A program made the position numbers and the translations under genes. Shown here one piece after another: positions 54,303-62,637 of a stretch of DNA of 64,000 nt. This stretch comes from Actinomadura graeca (lineage in GTDB: Bacteria; Actinomycetota; Actinomycetes; Streptosporangiales; Streptosporangiaceae): assembly GCF_019175365.1 (NCBI RefSeq), contig NZ_CP059572.1:8432001-8496000 (forward strand), in the 5' to 3' direction. Each line of letters starts with the position of its first letter. Within the stretch, counting starts at the first letter, position 1. The notes under the pieces were generated by a model, which was given only the letters and a program-made list of their open reading frames with translations, ran no database searches and was not told the DNA's origin.

Positions 54303-54394
54303 GCGGGACCGGCCACCACCTGGTCGGTCGGCGCGCCGGATAGCGTGCTCGGCCCGACGGGATTGGGGGCGCTCGCAACCGTCGAGAGTCTGGC

Positions 54395-54862
54395 TCATGG
54401 CGTGCTCCGGCCGGCGCGCAGCAGCTCGTCGACGGCGGCCTCCAGAGCACTGACCCGCTGGCGAGTCTGGCGCAGGTCGGTGGCCATGTCGGTCACCGCG
54501 TCGCACCAGTCGCAGCGCTCGCCGCCGTCGTGGCGGCCGTTGCAGTGCCGGAAGGGTGTCAGGTGGTCGTCGGGCAGGGGAGCGGGCGGCGGGTCGCGCC
54601 GCTGGCTGGAGGGAGCGGCGCCGCCATTGGCGTTGGTCCTGCGGCCCCACTCCTCGCGGGTCATCTGGGGCGCGGAGGCGGTGGACTCCATCTGCGCGGG
54701 CCCGTCCTTGGTGCGGTCGACCGGCTCGGAGACGGCCTCGCTGGGCGAGGTATCGGGCGCGCTGTGCCGGGGTGGACCGGGAATCGGCTCGGGAACGTCG
54801 TCCGGCTCGGGTTCGGCGTGCCACAGGCGACTGGTCGGCAGGCCCCACAGGTTCAGTTTCAC
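54395..54862 (-). CDS. Uncharacterised protein with C-terminal coiled coil
   Basis: 155 aa from GTG with GAGGAG upstream. N-terminal VKLNLWGLPTSRLWHAEPEP, a long Pro/Glu/Asp-rich disordered stretch, a Cys/His cluster HCNGRHDGGERCDWCDAV (possible zinc site), then LRQTRQRVSALEAAVDELLR coiled coil. It overlaps the preceding gene's stop region. No family recognised. Confidence 0.65.
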   Translation of the reverse strand: MKLNLWGLPTSRLWHAEPEPDDVPEPIPGPPRHSAPDTSPSEAVSEPVDRTKDGPAQMESTASAPQMTREEWGRRTNANGGAAPSSQRRDPPPAPLPDDHLTPFRHCNGRHDGGERCDWCDAVTDMATDLRQTRQRVSALEAAVDELLRAGRSTP

Positions 54863-55443
54863 CACTTCTCCTCATCCATGACGTCGGGAACCGGAAGATC
54901 GTGAACAACGACGCCGGTGGTCACGGCGATCGACAGTAGTGCGCGGACGAACCGGCCGCCTGGACGACCGGGATCGCCGGGCTCGTGGAAGGACTCCTGC
55001 AATCCGTCTCGGTCACGCCGTTGGGTGGCCGACCACAGACGGCCGTGCACATCGGCGCAGAACGTCGTGGCGAACTCCACGGCGTCCGGACGGGCGTGAA
55101 GGCGACGGCCTCTCTGGTCGGCCAGGAAACGCTTGCGTTCGAACGCGCTGGCGTCGGTGTCTGGCGGAACGACGCCCCATCCTTCGATCTGGAGGGCGAA
55201 GGCGTACAGCGTGTCCGCGTGCTCGCCCTTCAGGCTGTTGCTGGCGATCTTCGTCATGCGCGCGGGATAGCTGTCTGGGTGAACGTCCGGTGGGATCAGC
55301 GCCACGCTGCCGCGATCGAGCCTCTGGCCGTCCCAGTGCAGGGTGATGAAGAGGTGAGGGGAGTCCCAGGTGTCATGCATCCCGGCGATGCCGCGGGTCA
55401 TCTCTGCCAGGACCTCGCGCGGGGGGATGGGAGTGGCGGTCAC
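54859..55443 (-). CDS. Uncharacterised 194-aa protein
   Basis: GTG overlapping the upstream stop (GTGA). Regions EVLAEMTRGIAGMHDTWDSP, HLFITLHWDGQRLDRGSVAL and ALQIEGWGVVPPDTDASAFE look globular. C-terminus ALLSIAVTTGVVVHDLPVPD. No catalytic motif recognised. Translationally coupled to neighbours on both sides. Confidence 0.68.
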   Translation of the reverse strand: MTATPIPPREVLAEMTRGIAGMHDTWDSPHLFITLHWDGQRLDRGSVALIPPDVHPDSYPARMTKIASNSLKGEHADTLYAFALQIEGWGVVPPDTDASAFERKRFLADQRGRRLHARPDAVEFATTFCADVHGRLWSATQRRDRDGLQESFHEPGDPGRPGGRFVRALLSIAVTTGVVVHDLPVPDVMDEEKW

Positions 55444-55589
55444 GACGCGGCCGCCAGCCATCTGGCCGCTGCGTCCTGGACCATCCGGGTCGCGGCCAGG
55501 CAGTTTCCTCCGATGGCGGGCGTGCGGATCGCCGGTCCGGCGTGGACGGTTGTGTCCGGCTGCGGCGTGGTCTCCAAGGCCAGCTCCAT
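55440..55589 (-). CDS. Small 49-aa protein coupled to the 194-aa gene
   Basis: ATG with AGAGGA seven bases upstream. MELALETTPQPDTTVHAGPA, then AATRMVQDAAARWLAAAS. It ends in a GTGA overlap. The frame is open for another 86 codons upstream with fair GC3, so an N-terminally longer product cannot be excluded. Confidence 0.55.
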   Translation of the reverse strand: MELALETTPQPDTTVHAGPAIRTPAIGGNCLAATRMVQDAAARWLAAAS

Positions 55590-56011
55590 GCGTGGTCCTC
55601 TCGTGTGATCTGAAATGCGGGCGTGCTCTTGCACCTCGCCCGGGCCGTTGCAGCGGCCGGGGCACGTGCTCGTGGTCAGGCGGCGGACCGGCTTGGGTGA
55701 GAGGCTGGGCTGCCTCCCCGGCGTGGGCCGGGCGAAAGCGGCCGCGCGGACGGGTACCGCCGTGTGGAGGTCGCGGCGGGCCTCGGTGATCAGCCGCGAT
55801 GAGGTCCTCTGTGCGCGGGACAGGGCTCCGGGATGAGGCGCTGGCACCCGGGCAGGTCTGCCATCGCGCGCTCCCCTGGTGGAGCCGGACGCGCTGCGCG
55901 GGCTGGCGGATGATCTCTTCCAGGTCCTTGCGGGGACCGCGGGGCCCGTTCGGCCAAGGTTCGCCGCTTCGGCCGGGTCTCCCTGTCATCGGGGTCATTC
56001 CTGTCACCTGG
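55590..56011. other. About 420 bp, no confident gene
   Basis: Holds imperfect symmetry at about 55638-55661 (CCCGGGCCG...CGGCCGGGG), in leader position for the 49-aa gene. Open minus frames (for example RPGRSGEPWPNGPRGPRKDL) are not convincing proteins. Confidence 0.3.
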
Positions 56012-56167
56012 TCAGAGGTCCTCTGGCTCCAGCGCGTCGTAGTCGAAGTCCTCCATGAGGTCGGGCAGCAGTTCCCGGCCCGCCACCTGATCGCTCCAGC
56101 GGACCTGGGTGACCTCCTGGGGTCCCTGGGGAGTTGTGGTTTCGAAGAGTGCGGTGATGGATGGCAT
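56012..56167 (-). CDS. Small acidic 51-aa protein
   Basis: ATG with GGAGG seven bases upstream. MPSITALFETTTPQGPQEVT, then QVRWSDQVAGRELLPDLMED, and an acidic tail (FDYDALEPEDL). Preceded by a 22-bp leader hairpin. No family recognised; peptide-like acidic size suggests an inhibitor or modified peptide, without further evidence. Confidence 0.65.
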   Translation of the reverse strand: MPSITALFETTTPQGPQEVTQVRWSDQVAGRELLPDLMEDFDYDALEPEDL

Positions 56168-56215
56168 GGGGCCTCCGTGGGTGGGTGCCGTCGCGGTTGC
56201 TTGACGCCGGTCATG

Positions 56216-56276
56216 AGCGCATCCGGGGGTGGCCGGGCGGGGCCCCTGCGGGGTGCCCGGTCACCCCGGATGCGCT
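56216..56276 (-). promoter_or_regulatory. Leader hairpin with GGGGCCCC-type loop
   Basis: Arms 56216-56238 and 56255-56276 (AGCGCATCCGGGG core) pair with one bulge and one wobble. Loop GGGGCCCCTGCGGGGT. 48 nt before ATG 56167. Confidence 0.8.
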
Positions 56277-56390
56277 GTCATCGCGGTGGCAAGTTCCGCG
56301 ACGGCGCCCCCGTCCGCCCCTGGCTCGCCGCGCCGGGCGTTCGCCGCGGCCGGTGCCAGTCCCGGTGGTGGGCGAGCGCGGTGCGCAGGG

Positions 56391-56756
56391 TCACGGGCGC
56401 CACGGTGTGGTGCCCAGACGCGTGGTGAATCCGGTGGTGATGTCGCAGGGGGTGTGGTCCTCAACGACGGACCAGCCGGAGCTGCCGTACGCCAGCCAGA
56501 TCCCCTCCACCCTGACCAGGTCCCCGGCGCTCACCGACCGCAGTGTCCGCGCGTAGTAGGCGGCACCCTCCTGGCTCTCTCCGTTGCCGATCAGGAAGGC
56601 CAGCTCGGCCAGATCACCGATCGTGGTGTCGGCGTCGCCTGCCACGGCGACCTCATAGACCTTGACCACAGGGTGACCGGCGCGATACCCGAAGAAGCCC
56701 ACGGGGTTGCCCCGGTCGTCGGTGGCCACGTTGTGCCAGATCTCGACCACGGTCAT
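56391..56756 (-). CDS. Uncharacterised 121-aa protein
   Basis: ATG after GGAAGG. MTVVEIWHNVATDDRGNPVG, FFGYRAGHPVVKVYEVAVAG, then helices ELAFLIGNGESQEGAAYYAR and a beta tail. A recurrent type of small alpha/beta protein in actinobacterial mobile elements; I cannot name it. Confidence 0.7.
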   Translation of the reverse strand: MTVVEIWHNVATDDRGNPVGFFGYRAGHPVVKVYEVAVAGDADTTIGDLAELAFLIGNGESQEGAAYYARTLRSVSAGDLVRVEGIWLAYGSSGWSVVEDHTPCDITTGFTTRLGTTPWRP

Positions 56757-57017
56757 GCGTTTGCCCTTCCGGTCGCCGGTTGCGGGAGGCTCCGGTGATC
56801 TCCGTGCAGAGCCCACGCGGGCCGCGATCGCGCTCGGCACCAGGTCAGGCCCGGTAGCGGAGGCGGAGATTCCGGTGCATCCGCTTCAGCGGGCCGGGCG
56901 CCAGGGCGGCGTACTGTGCCGCCCGGGCGCCCGGTCTGCTCGTCTGGGTGCGGCGGAACACCGCCGATCACCGGCGGTGTCCAGGACGCGATCGCTCCGG
57001 CCCTGCAGGCAATGCCG

Positions 57018-58133
57018 CTAAGACGCCGGCCCCGCGCCGCAGCGGCTCCCGGCAGCGGGATCCGGCAGCGATGTGCGGCAGGATGCCGGGGCCTGTGGCG
57101 GGCGCGCGCCGGCGACCGGCCGGAGATGGCCAGCGCCCGGGCCGGCAAGGCCGTGAACCCGGCCGCCGCACTCGACCAGGCGATCCCGGTGCAGTGACGG
57201 GTGCACCGGACATCGCTGCGCCGCGAACGGGTCGTGATCATCGGGTGGGATCAGAGCCGCAGGACAGCGCCGGCGCGGGCAGGCGAACGCCAGCGGACCG
57301 GCCGTCTCGGCGGCTTCGATCACCTGCGCCATCGACAGATCGGAGCGGAATCTCCAGAGCTTGCGCAGCCGTTCGTCGTCCTGGCGGCGGAACTGGGTTT
57401 CCAGCTCCAGATACTCCCGGGCCAGTGCGGGCCGCAGCCGCGCGGCCAGTACCAGATCTTCCCGGGACGCCAGCACGCACAGTGAGCAGCTCAGCCGCCG
57501 CATCCCCCAGTCGTAGGCGGGATGGTAGGGAACACCACTGGCGTGGATGCGCTTCCACACCCGCTCCTGCGGCCAGTCCAGGATCGGGTGCCACCGGGTG
57601 ATGGTGCGCACGCTGCTGGACCGCCCCTGGTCGACGACCTGGACGGACTTGCGGGCCCGGCTGGGGCTTTCCTGGGCGCGCAGGCCCACGCAGTAGATGA
57701 CCTCGGCCGGCCTGCCGGTGATGCCTGCGGCGGCGACCCGCCGCGTCACCAGCTTCATGGCCTGGCCGGTCTTTTGATCCGCAGTGCACCAGCGGGCGGC
57801 CGCGCTGGGCCAGGCGTGCCGTTCGTTGCGGGCCTGCTGCCACAACCCGCCCTTGTCACGATGCAGGATCTCCAGCGGCAGGCCGTAATGATCAGCCTGG
57901 ATGCGGGCCAGGGCGGTGGTGCCCGGCCATTCCACCGGGTGCCCCCGGTCGGTGACGCCCAGATCGTTGTGGACCACCACGACCCGCTCCAGTACACCGG
58001 CGGCGCGCGCGAGCTCGGCGACCTGGTCGAGCATGGCCTGGCTGTCCTTGCCGGCCGAGGAAGCGACGACGATCACATCTGCTCTGCCTAGGTCGGGGGC
58101 GCTGTCCAGCGCCATTCCCAGCGAGAGCGGCAC
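57018..58133 (-). CDS. PP-loop ATPase, PAPS-reductase-like (1)
   Basis: About 371 aa (start uncertain: GTG 58133, TTG 58154 or ATG 58115). PP-loop VIVVASSAGKDSQAMLDQV, nucleotide-binding VVVVHNDLGVTDRGHPVEWP, a CTADQKTGQAMKLV block (ARWCTADQK), and Cys-rich MRRLSCSLCVLASREDLVLA, as in PAPS-reductase-family proteins (PF01507) of phages and mobile elements. These adenylate or thiolate substrates rather than reduce sulphate in many contexts. Neighbours (second PP-loop enzyme, DpdA-like protein) suggest nucleic-acid modification. Confidence 0.8.
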   Translation of the reverse strand: MPLSLGMALDSAPDLGRADVIVVASSAGKDSQAMLDQVAELARAAGVLERVVVVHNDLGVTDRGHPVEWPGTTALARIQADHYGLPLEILHRDKGGLWQQARNERHAWPSAAARWCTADQKTGQAMKLVTRRVAAAGITGRPAEVIYCVGLRAQESPSRARKSVQVVDQGRSSSVRTITRWHPILDWPQERVWKRIHASGVPYHPAYDWGMRRLSCSLCVLASREDLVLAARLRPALAREYLELETQFRRQDDERLRKLWRFRSDLSMAQVIEAAETAGPLAFACPRRRCPAALIPPDDHDPFAAQRCPVHPSLHRDRLVECGGRVHGLAGPGAGHLRPVAGARPPQAPASCRTSLPDPAAGSRCGAGPAS

Positions 58134-58193
58134 GGCGGTGATGGCGGCCTCCAAGAGTCTCGGTGTTCGCGCCTGCTCCGGCGGCGCGGCGGC

Positions 58194-58220
58194 GGCCCCG
58201 GGGATGCCCCGACCGGGGCC
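58194..58220 (-). promoter_or_regulatory. Leader hairpin of PP-loop gene 1
   Basis: GGCCCCGG / CCGGGGCC 8-bp stem, 61 nt before GTG 58133, also 70 nt downstream of PP-loop gene 2's stop, so it could be its terminator. Confidence 0.5.
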
Positions 58221-58289
58221 TGGGGGCAGTACTGGCCGACGCCGGGGGGCGCGGGGGCGTGCGGGGAGGGGCGCTGCGGGCTCGGCCGG

Positions 58290-59513
58290 TCAGGTGGCGT
58301 TGGGTTCAGCCGGGTGGTCTGCGCGGCGCCCGGTGGCCGCCGTCCAGGCGGACTCGAAGGCCGGGCCTTGTTTGGGCAGTGCTCCCTGCGGGGCCGCGAC
58401 GGCGAACCATTCCGCGGTGGGCCGTTGTGGTCCCCGGCGCAGCAGCCATGCCCGCGCGATGGCGCCGCCGGTGTCCACCGGGACACCGGCCCGGCGGGCG
58501 AACGCGGCCAGCTCCGCCTGCACCCGCTGCCGGGATCCGGTGCCGCGCACGCGCACCTCGCGCGCTGCCGTACCGGTCTTGGCGGGGTCACCGGCGCGGG
58601 GCAGCAGCGCCCGCCGCACCTCATAGCAGGCCCAGGGGATGCGGTCCAGGTGCTGGTGGAACAGTCGCAGCGTGTCCTGCCGGCCCTCCTGCGCGAGCAG
58701 ATCGCTGAGTGTGCCCCGCCCCAGCAGCCCCTGGCGCGGGTTGAGCGCGACCGCCAGGTACTCCATCTCCAGCGCCAGCAGCCCGGCCTGCGGGTCGGCA
58801 ACGAAGCGTTCGAGCGTCTGGATCCTGCTGGCTTTGTTCTGGAAGGTGAAGGGACAGTACACGCAGGCGCTCTTAGGCCACGTCACCCCTAGCGTCCCGC
58901 GGATGTAGCGGTCGCATGCGGCGCGGTCCCAGCCCCATTCACGCAGCGGGTAGTAGCCGGTGCGCAGGACGGTGTCGAAGGTGGCGTCCCGGACAGCCCG
59001 TGAGGTTTCGCCGATCTCATATCCGACGGCATGAAGATAGGGCTTCTGACGGGTCACGTGGGCGACGAAGACATCCAGCGGAACGCCTTTGGATTTCGCC
59101 GAGCACAGGCGCGCGCCGCCGAGCTGGGGAAGGGTCCCGGCGGCGCGCATCTCCTCGTGCAGCCGGTAGGCGCCCTCCAGGTACAGGGTCCGGGGGTCCC
59201 GCGAATCGTCGAGGACGGCGATGCCGTCGCGCTGGGAGGGGCCGTCGCGTGCCACCTGCGCGAACCGGATGCGGTGTCGCCGCAGCAACGGCAGCACGTG
59301 CAGCTGCACCAGGGCTCCGGTCACCGGCCATTCATCGCCGGTCATCGTGGTGACGACCAGGAGGTTCTCCAGCCGGCACGGCCGGGTCCGCGGCTCTTGG
59401 ATCCATCGCAGCAAAATCGCGGTGGAATCCTTGCCCAGGCCGTAGGAGAGAACCACTTCGATCGGATACGGGTCGTTGAGGACACGGCCGTGAATGGGGG
59501 TGCTCCGCGACAT
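58290..59513 (-). CDS. PP-loop ATPase, PAPS-reductase-like (2)
   Basis: 407 aa. PP-loop PIEVVLSYGLGKDSTAILLR, then LLVVTTMTGDEWPVTGALVQ, RLCSAKSKGVPLDVFVAH (C-x-x-x-K block of PAPS-reductase folds), SACVYCPFTFQNKASRIQTL (CxxC) and a C-terminal helical domain with an RxxRVQAELAAFARRAG segment. Only distantly similar to the enzyme downstream, so not a recent duplication. Probable substrate: a nucleic-acid base or tRNA-like target, by context only. Confidence 0.82.
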   Translation of the reverse strand: MSRSTPIHGRVLNDPYPIEVVLSYGLGKDSTAILLRWIQEPRTRPCRLENLLVVTTMTGDEWPVTGALVQLHVLPLLRRHRIRFAQVARDGPSQRDGIAVLDDSRDPRTLYLEGAYRLHEEMRAAGTLPQLGGARLCSAKSKGVPLDVFVAHVTRQKPYLHAVGYEIGETSRAVRDATFDTVLRTGYYPLREWGWDRAACDRYIRGTLGVTWPKSACVYCPFTFQNKASRIQTLERFVADPQAGLLALEMEYLAVALNPRQGLLGRGTLSDLLAQEGRQDTLRLFHQHLDRIPWACYEVRRALLPRAGDPAKTGTAAREVRVRGTGSRQRVQAELAAFARRAGVPVDTGGAIARAWLLRRGPQRPTAEWFAVAAPQGALPKQGPAFESAWTAATGRRADHPAEPNAT

Positions 59514-59558
59514 CCTCGCTGGCTTTCGGTGCGGAAGGCGGGTGGGGTGAGCCGGTGG

Positions 59559-60041
59559 TCACCACAGGCGGGCCTGTTGGCCGGTGCCGGGCACCGGCGC
59601 GGGGGCGGGGTGTGCGGGCCGGGCGCTTTCCTGGGGGCTCACCCAGGCGTATCCGTGCTGGGCCGACGGTGCTGTCTTGGCGAACACGACCCGGTCGGCG
59701 TAGAGCACTGCGGTCAGCTCCTGGCACAGGTAGAAGGTCGCGCCGCGGTGGGGGTTGTAGGTGACCCGCCGCAGCGCCGTCAGGTCGGGGCCGGTGTCGA
59801 TGGCCTCGACGACGCCGGTGCACCAGGCGTGGACGTTGCGCCGGCCGGTTCGCTGCACCTTCGCTCGCCCAGACGGCGACACGTGGAACCGCACGCTGGT
59901 GCAGGTCACATCGGTGGCGTAGCGGATCACCCGGCCACGGTCGGGTCCGGCGACCGACACCACCGCGAAGCAGTGGTTGATGAGGTTGAAATGGACGCGG
60001 ACCCGGCGCCCGGGCAGCGACCCCGCCCGGCCGCCGCTCAC
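59559..60041 (-). CDS. Uncharacterised 160-aa protein of phage/ICE type
   Basis: GTG start. RVRVHFNLINHCFAVVSVAG, RVIRYATDVTCTSVRFHVSP, AKVQRTGRRNVHAWCTGVVE and VTYNPHRGATFYLCQELTAV form a conserved pattern (HFNL.RHC, GRRNVHA, TYNP.RG.TF) that I associate with small proteins of actinobacterial phages and conjugative elements. Function unknown. Confidence 0.72.
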   Translation of the reverse strand: MSGGRAGSLPGRRVRVHFNLINHCFAVVSVAGPDRGRVIRYATDVTCTSVRFHVSPSGRAKVQRTGRRNVHAWCTGVVEAIDTGPDLTALRRVTYNPHRGATFYLCQELTAVLYADRVVFAKTAPSAQHGYAWVSPQESARPAHPAPAPVPGTGQQARLW

Positions 60042-60072
60042 CGCGCCCGATCCGGTCCGCCGCGTCGCGGCC

Positions 60073-60642
60073 TCACTGCTCCTCCGGCCACGTCCCCTGT
60101 ATGAGCAGGGTGATGAGGGCCGCGTGCGACAGCGGCGCGGACAGGTCGCTGACGTCGCCGTTGGTGCTGAGATCCAGCAGGACGACGTGGTCGCGGGCGG
60201 CCAGCACGCTCAGCAGGCGGATCAGCGGTGCCGTCCGGTGCCGCAGCATCCACCGGTAGGCCGGCAGGAAGATCCGGCGCCGGGCGCTTTCCTCATCCAG
60301 CAGCTGCACGCCGCCGGGCCCCTCGTCGGGTCCTTCAGCGAGCCCCGGGCGGTGGCCCAGCGGCGGGCCGTGGCGCAGGCTGGTGCGCTTGAGCCCTCTC
60401 ATGGTGGTGATGGTGAGCTTGGCGGGGTCGGCCCCGGCGGTCTGGAACACCTTCAGGGCCTGCCAGATCCCCTCGACGGACTGGCTGGGGGAGAAGGGGA
60501 CGGGGATGCCGCCGTGCGGGTAGCACGGGCTCAGCCGCTCCCACGGATGCTCCGCCCGGGAGGTGACGTCGATGATCCGAGCGTCGGGGAATTCGCGGGC
60601 GAGGGCGGCGGTGGCCTGGCGGCGGGCGACGCTGATCGGCAC
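60073..60642 (-). CDS. DUF6939-like protein
   Basis: 189 aa from GTG after AAGGAG. REFPDARIIDVTSRAEHPWE, RLSPCYPHGGIPVPFSPSQS, VEGIWQALKVFQ, MRGLKRTSLRHGPPLGHRPG and LPAYRWMLRH...LLDLSTNGDV form a well-conserved family of mobile elements (probably DUF6939). Function unknown, possibly linked to nucleotide or DNA chemistry because of the neighbours. It has a 17-bp leader hairpin. Confidence 0.8.
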   Translation of the reverse strand: MPISVARRQATAALAREFPDARIIDVTSRAEHPWERLSPCYPHGGIPVPFSPSQSVEGIWQALKVFQTAGADPAKLTITTMRGLKRTSLRHGPPLGHRPGLAEGPDEGPGGVQLLDEESARRRIFLPAYRWMLRHRTAPLIRLLSVLAARDHVVLLDLSTNGDVSDLSAPLSHAALITLLIQGTWPEEQ

Positions 60643-60696
60643 GGTGGACTCCTTGCTCGGGGACCGCTGGGTGGTGGGCCGGGTCCAGCGGGCCGG

Positions 60697-60740
60697 GCAG
60701 GCGGGGTCAAGGGCTGGTGTTCTCCCTTGACCCCGCCTGC
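60697..60740 (-). promoter_or_regulatory. 17-bp leader hairpin of the DUF6939-like gene
   Basis: Perfect arms GCAGGCGGGGTCAAGGG (60697-60713) and complement (60724-60740), 10-nt loop, 54 nt before the start. The strongest short-loop hairpin of the set after 41436-41482. Confidence 0.8.
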
Positions 60741-60924
60741 GCGGTCTGCTGCGTTGTGCGCACCAACCGGGCGGGGGCCAGGGCGGCGCCGGGCTGCAGC
60801 GCTGCTGTCCGCGCGGTATCGATCCCCGGGGGCGGGTGAGGCTGCTACCCCGGTAAGCGGGGCCGGGGGGCGGCCGTTGAGGCCACCGGGTGGGTGCTCG
60901 AGTGCCCGGCGGCGGAGGGGCTGG

Positions 60925-61764
60925 TCAGGCGGCCGGGTGTCGCTGGCCGAGGTCGAGCAGCAGCCCGGGGTGGGCGGCGGTGACGGTGTCACGCACCTCC
61001 TGCCACCACGCCAGCGCATAGCGCAGGCAGTAGGTGCAGCGGGCGTGCGTGCATCCGGGCAGTGGTGGCTCGTGGTGGGCACGGGTCACCCACGCCATCG
61101 AGTCCGCCGACGCCAGCTGCGCAGCGCTGGACACCAGCCCGGTCACCTTGTAGCCGAAGGCGTGTATGCGGATGCCGTGCCGGGCGATCCGGTCGATGAG
61201 CAGCGACGCGCCGATCATGTTCTGGCGGCGGCACACCGAGCCCACGCCGACCCGCTCCAGCCGGTCCAGCGCGATCCCGGCGGCCTGGTAGGCGTCGATG
61301 TGCCGCTCGTACTGGCCGCCCGTCCATCCCTGCAGCACCGGCGCCCACGGGATGCCGGGCTCCAGCATGCGCAGCTCCAGGTAGTTCTCCAGGGTCAGCC
61401 GCTGATGCTCGGCCACGGTGAGGCCGGTGCTGCTCAGCGCGGCGTCCTCGCACATCCAGTCCATCGGGGCGACGAACGCGGGCCGGGCACCGATGTGGTC
61501 GATGGCCCGCCGGATGTCGGCTGCGTACTGGCGGGCGGTGAAGGGCCACCGCCCATAGCGGGTGATCTTGTTGTAGCCGCCGGAGTCGATGGCGTAAGGC
61601 GCCCAGTGCGCCGGGCGGGGCTGGAGTGTGCGCAGCCGCGACAGCCGCGGATGCGACACCAACAACGCCACCCCGGCGGTCTGCGGCCTGGACAGCCATG
61701 ACGGTTCCGGGGCGCCGAGATAGAAGGTCAGCCCCGCAGCGGGGACCGGTGAGATGGACGCCAT
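60925..61764 (-). CDS. DpdA-like TGT-superfamily protein
   Basis: 279 aa from ATG with GGGAG upstream. TIM-barrel TGT-like pattern: TFYLGAPEPSWLSRPQ, APYAIDSGGYNKITRYGRWP (catalytic-type Asp and SGG), AFVAPMDWMCEDAALSSTGL, WAPVLQGWTGGQYERHIDAY, VGVGSVCRRQN, HAFGYKVTGLVSSAAQLASA, DSMAWVTRAH and the zinc cluster GCTHARCTYCLRYAL. DpdA enzymes exchange guanine for 7-deazaguanine bases in DNA of islands and phages. Queuosine-precursor genes (queC/D/E, folE) are not in the window, so the host supply or another substrate would be needed. Confidence 0.82.
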   Translation of the reverse strand: MASISPVPAAGLTFYLGAPEPSWLSRPQTAGVALLVSHPRLSRLRTLQPRPAHWAPYAIDSGGYNKITRYGRWPFTARQYAADIRRAIDHIGARPAFVAPMDWMCEDAALSSTGLTVAEHQRLTLENYLELRMLEPGIPWAPVLQGWTGGQYERHIDAYQAAGIALDRLERVGVGSVCRRQNMIGASLLIDRIARHGIRIHAFGYKVTGLVSSAAQLASADSMAWVTRAHHEPPLPGCTHARCTYCLRYALAWWQEVRDTVTAAHPGLLLDLGQRHPAA

Positions 61765-61846
61765 TACCACTCCCGTCGGCGCCCGGCTGCGGCACCCGGG
61801 CGCGGGCTGCGGCACAGGGGCCTGTGAACGCCGCCGCGCACGGGCT

Positions 61847-62224
61847 TCAGAGGCCGTGCCCGCCGGCCGCAGGGCGGCCGGTGTGGCCGTGCTCGACGTC
61901 GACCACCCGCCCGGTGCGGGGATGAGGACCGGCAGCGGCCGACGGGCACCCGATATGGGGGGCGGTGCAGGCATGCAGGCCCAGCGCCGTGACGCCCCCG
62001 GGCTGGAAGGCCAGCACCGCCAGCCCTTCGGCGAGCGGGCCCAGCACGCCCGGCCTGCTGCGGGCGGCGAACATCAGCCGGTCCGCTCGCTCGGCGATGA
62101 TCTGTGACGCCGCGGCAGCGCGGGCCCGCCGCTGTTCGAAGGACACCTCCTGCAGCTCGGCGATGGCCTGGGGGATCAGCGCCTGCAGCGCTGTGCGGAT
62201 GTTGTCGCGCACGTGGTCGGTCAT
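61847..62224 (-). CDS. Uncharacterised 125-aa protein
   Basis: ATG start. TDHVRDNIRTALQALIPQAI, AELQEVSFEQRRARAAAAS helices, then GVLGPLAEGLAVLAFQPGGV, TALGLHACTAPHIGC. A recurrent small protein of actinobacterial mobile elements; not named. Possible coupling with the DpdA-like gene 83 nt downstream. Confidence 0.68.
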   Translation of the reverse strand: MTDHVRDNIRTALQALIPQAIAELQEVSFEQRRARAAAASQIIAERADRLMFAARSRPGVLGPLAEGLAVLAFQPGGVTALGLHACTAPHIGCPSAAAGPHPRTGRVVDVEHGHTGRPAAGGHGL

Positions 62225-62379
62225 CTGTGCACCCCATTCCGGGTTGGAGGCTTGGCAGGGATCCGGCCGCCGGGTGACCCACGTGAGGTGTGGCAGGCCA
62301 CTTTTGCGGCGGCACCGGGAGCCGTGGCCGCGCAGAAGAGGGCCATCGGCCGGGGCCGGGGTGGTCGGGGTTGGGCTGT

Positions 62380-62637
62380 TCAGGCCGGCGGGGCGGGTGG
62401 ACGTGGCGCGTCACCGGCCGCACGCCGGGCGGGATCGCCAGGTGCGGTGTCCTCGCGCCGGGCGGGTTCTGCAGGGGTGTAGTGCTGTGCCGCCAGGCGG
62501 GTGAGTGCGGAGCCGGGCGCGTTTGTGCGGTGGCCTGCCGGTGGCGCTGGGGCTGCGGTGCCGCCTCGGCTCTGACCGGTGGCGATGGCGGGGGATCGCC
62601 GGTGATCTCGGGCAGCGGCCCGGGTAATTTCATCCAT
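62380..62637 (-). CDS. Uncharacterised 85-aa Ala/Pro/Arg-rich protein
   Basis: ATG start (MDEITRAAARDHRRSPAIAT), middle ALTRLAAQHYTPAEPARRED, Pro-rich end. No TM or motif. Moderate ribosome-binding site only. Confidence 0.5.
   Translation of the reverse strand: MDEITRAAARDHRRSPAIATGQSRGGTAAPAPPAGHRTNAPGSALTRLAAQHYTPAEPARREDTAPGDPARRAAGDAPRPPAPPA

Noticed and set aside
57018..59513. DndC/SspD-type phosphorothioation enzymes
   Set aside because: The PP-loop and Cys blocks fit PAPS-reductase-like proteins in general, but DndB, DndD, DndE or Ssp partners are absent, so a phosphorothioate system is not supported.
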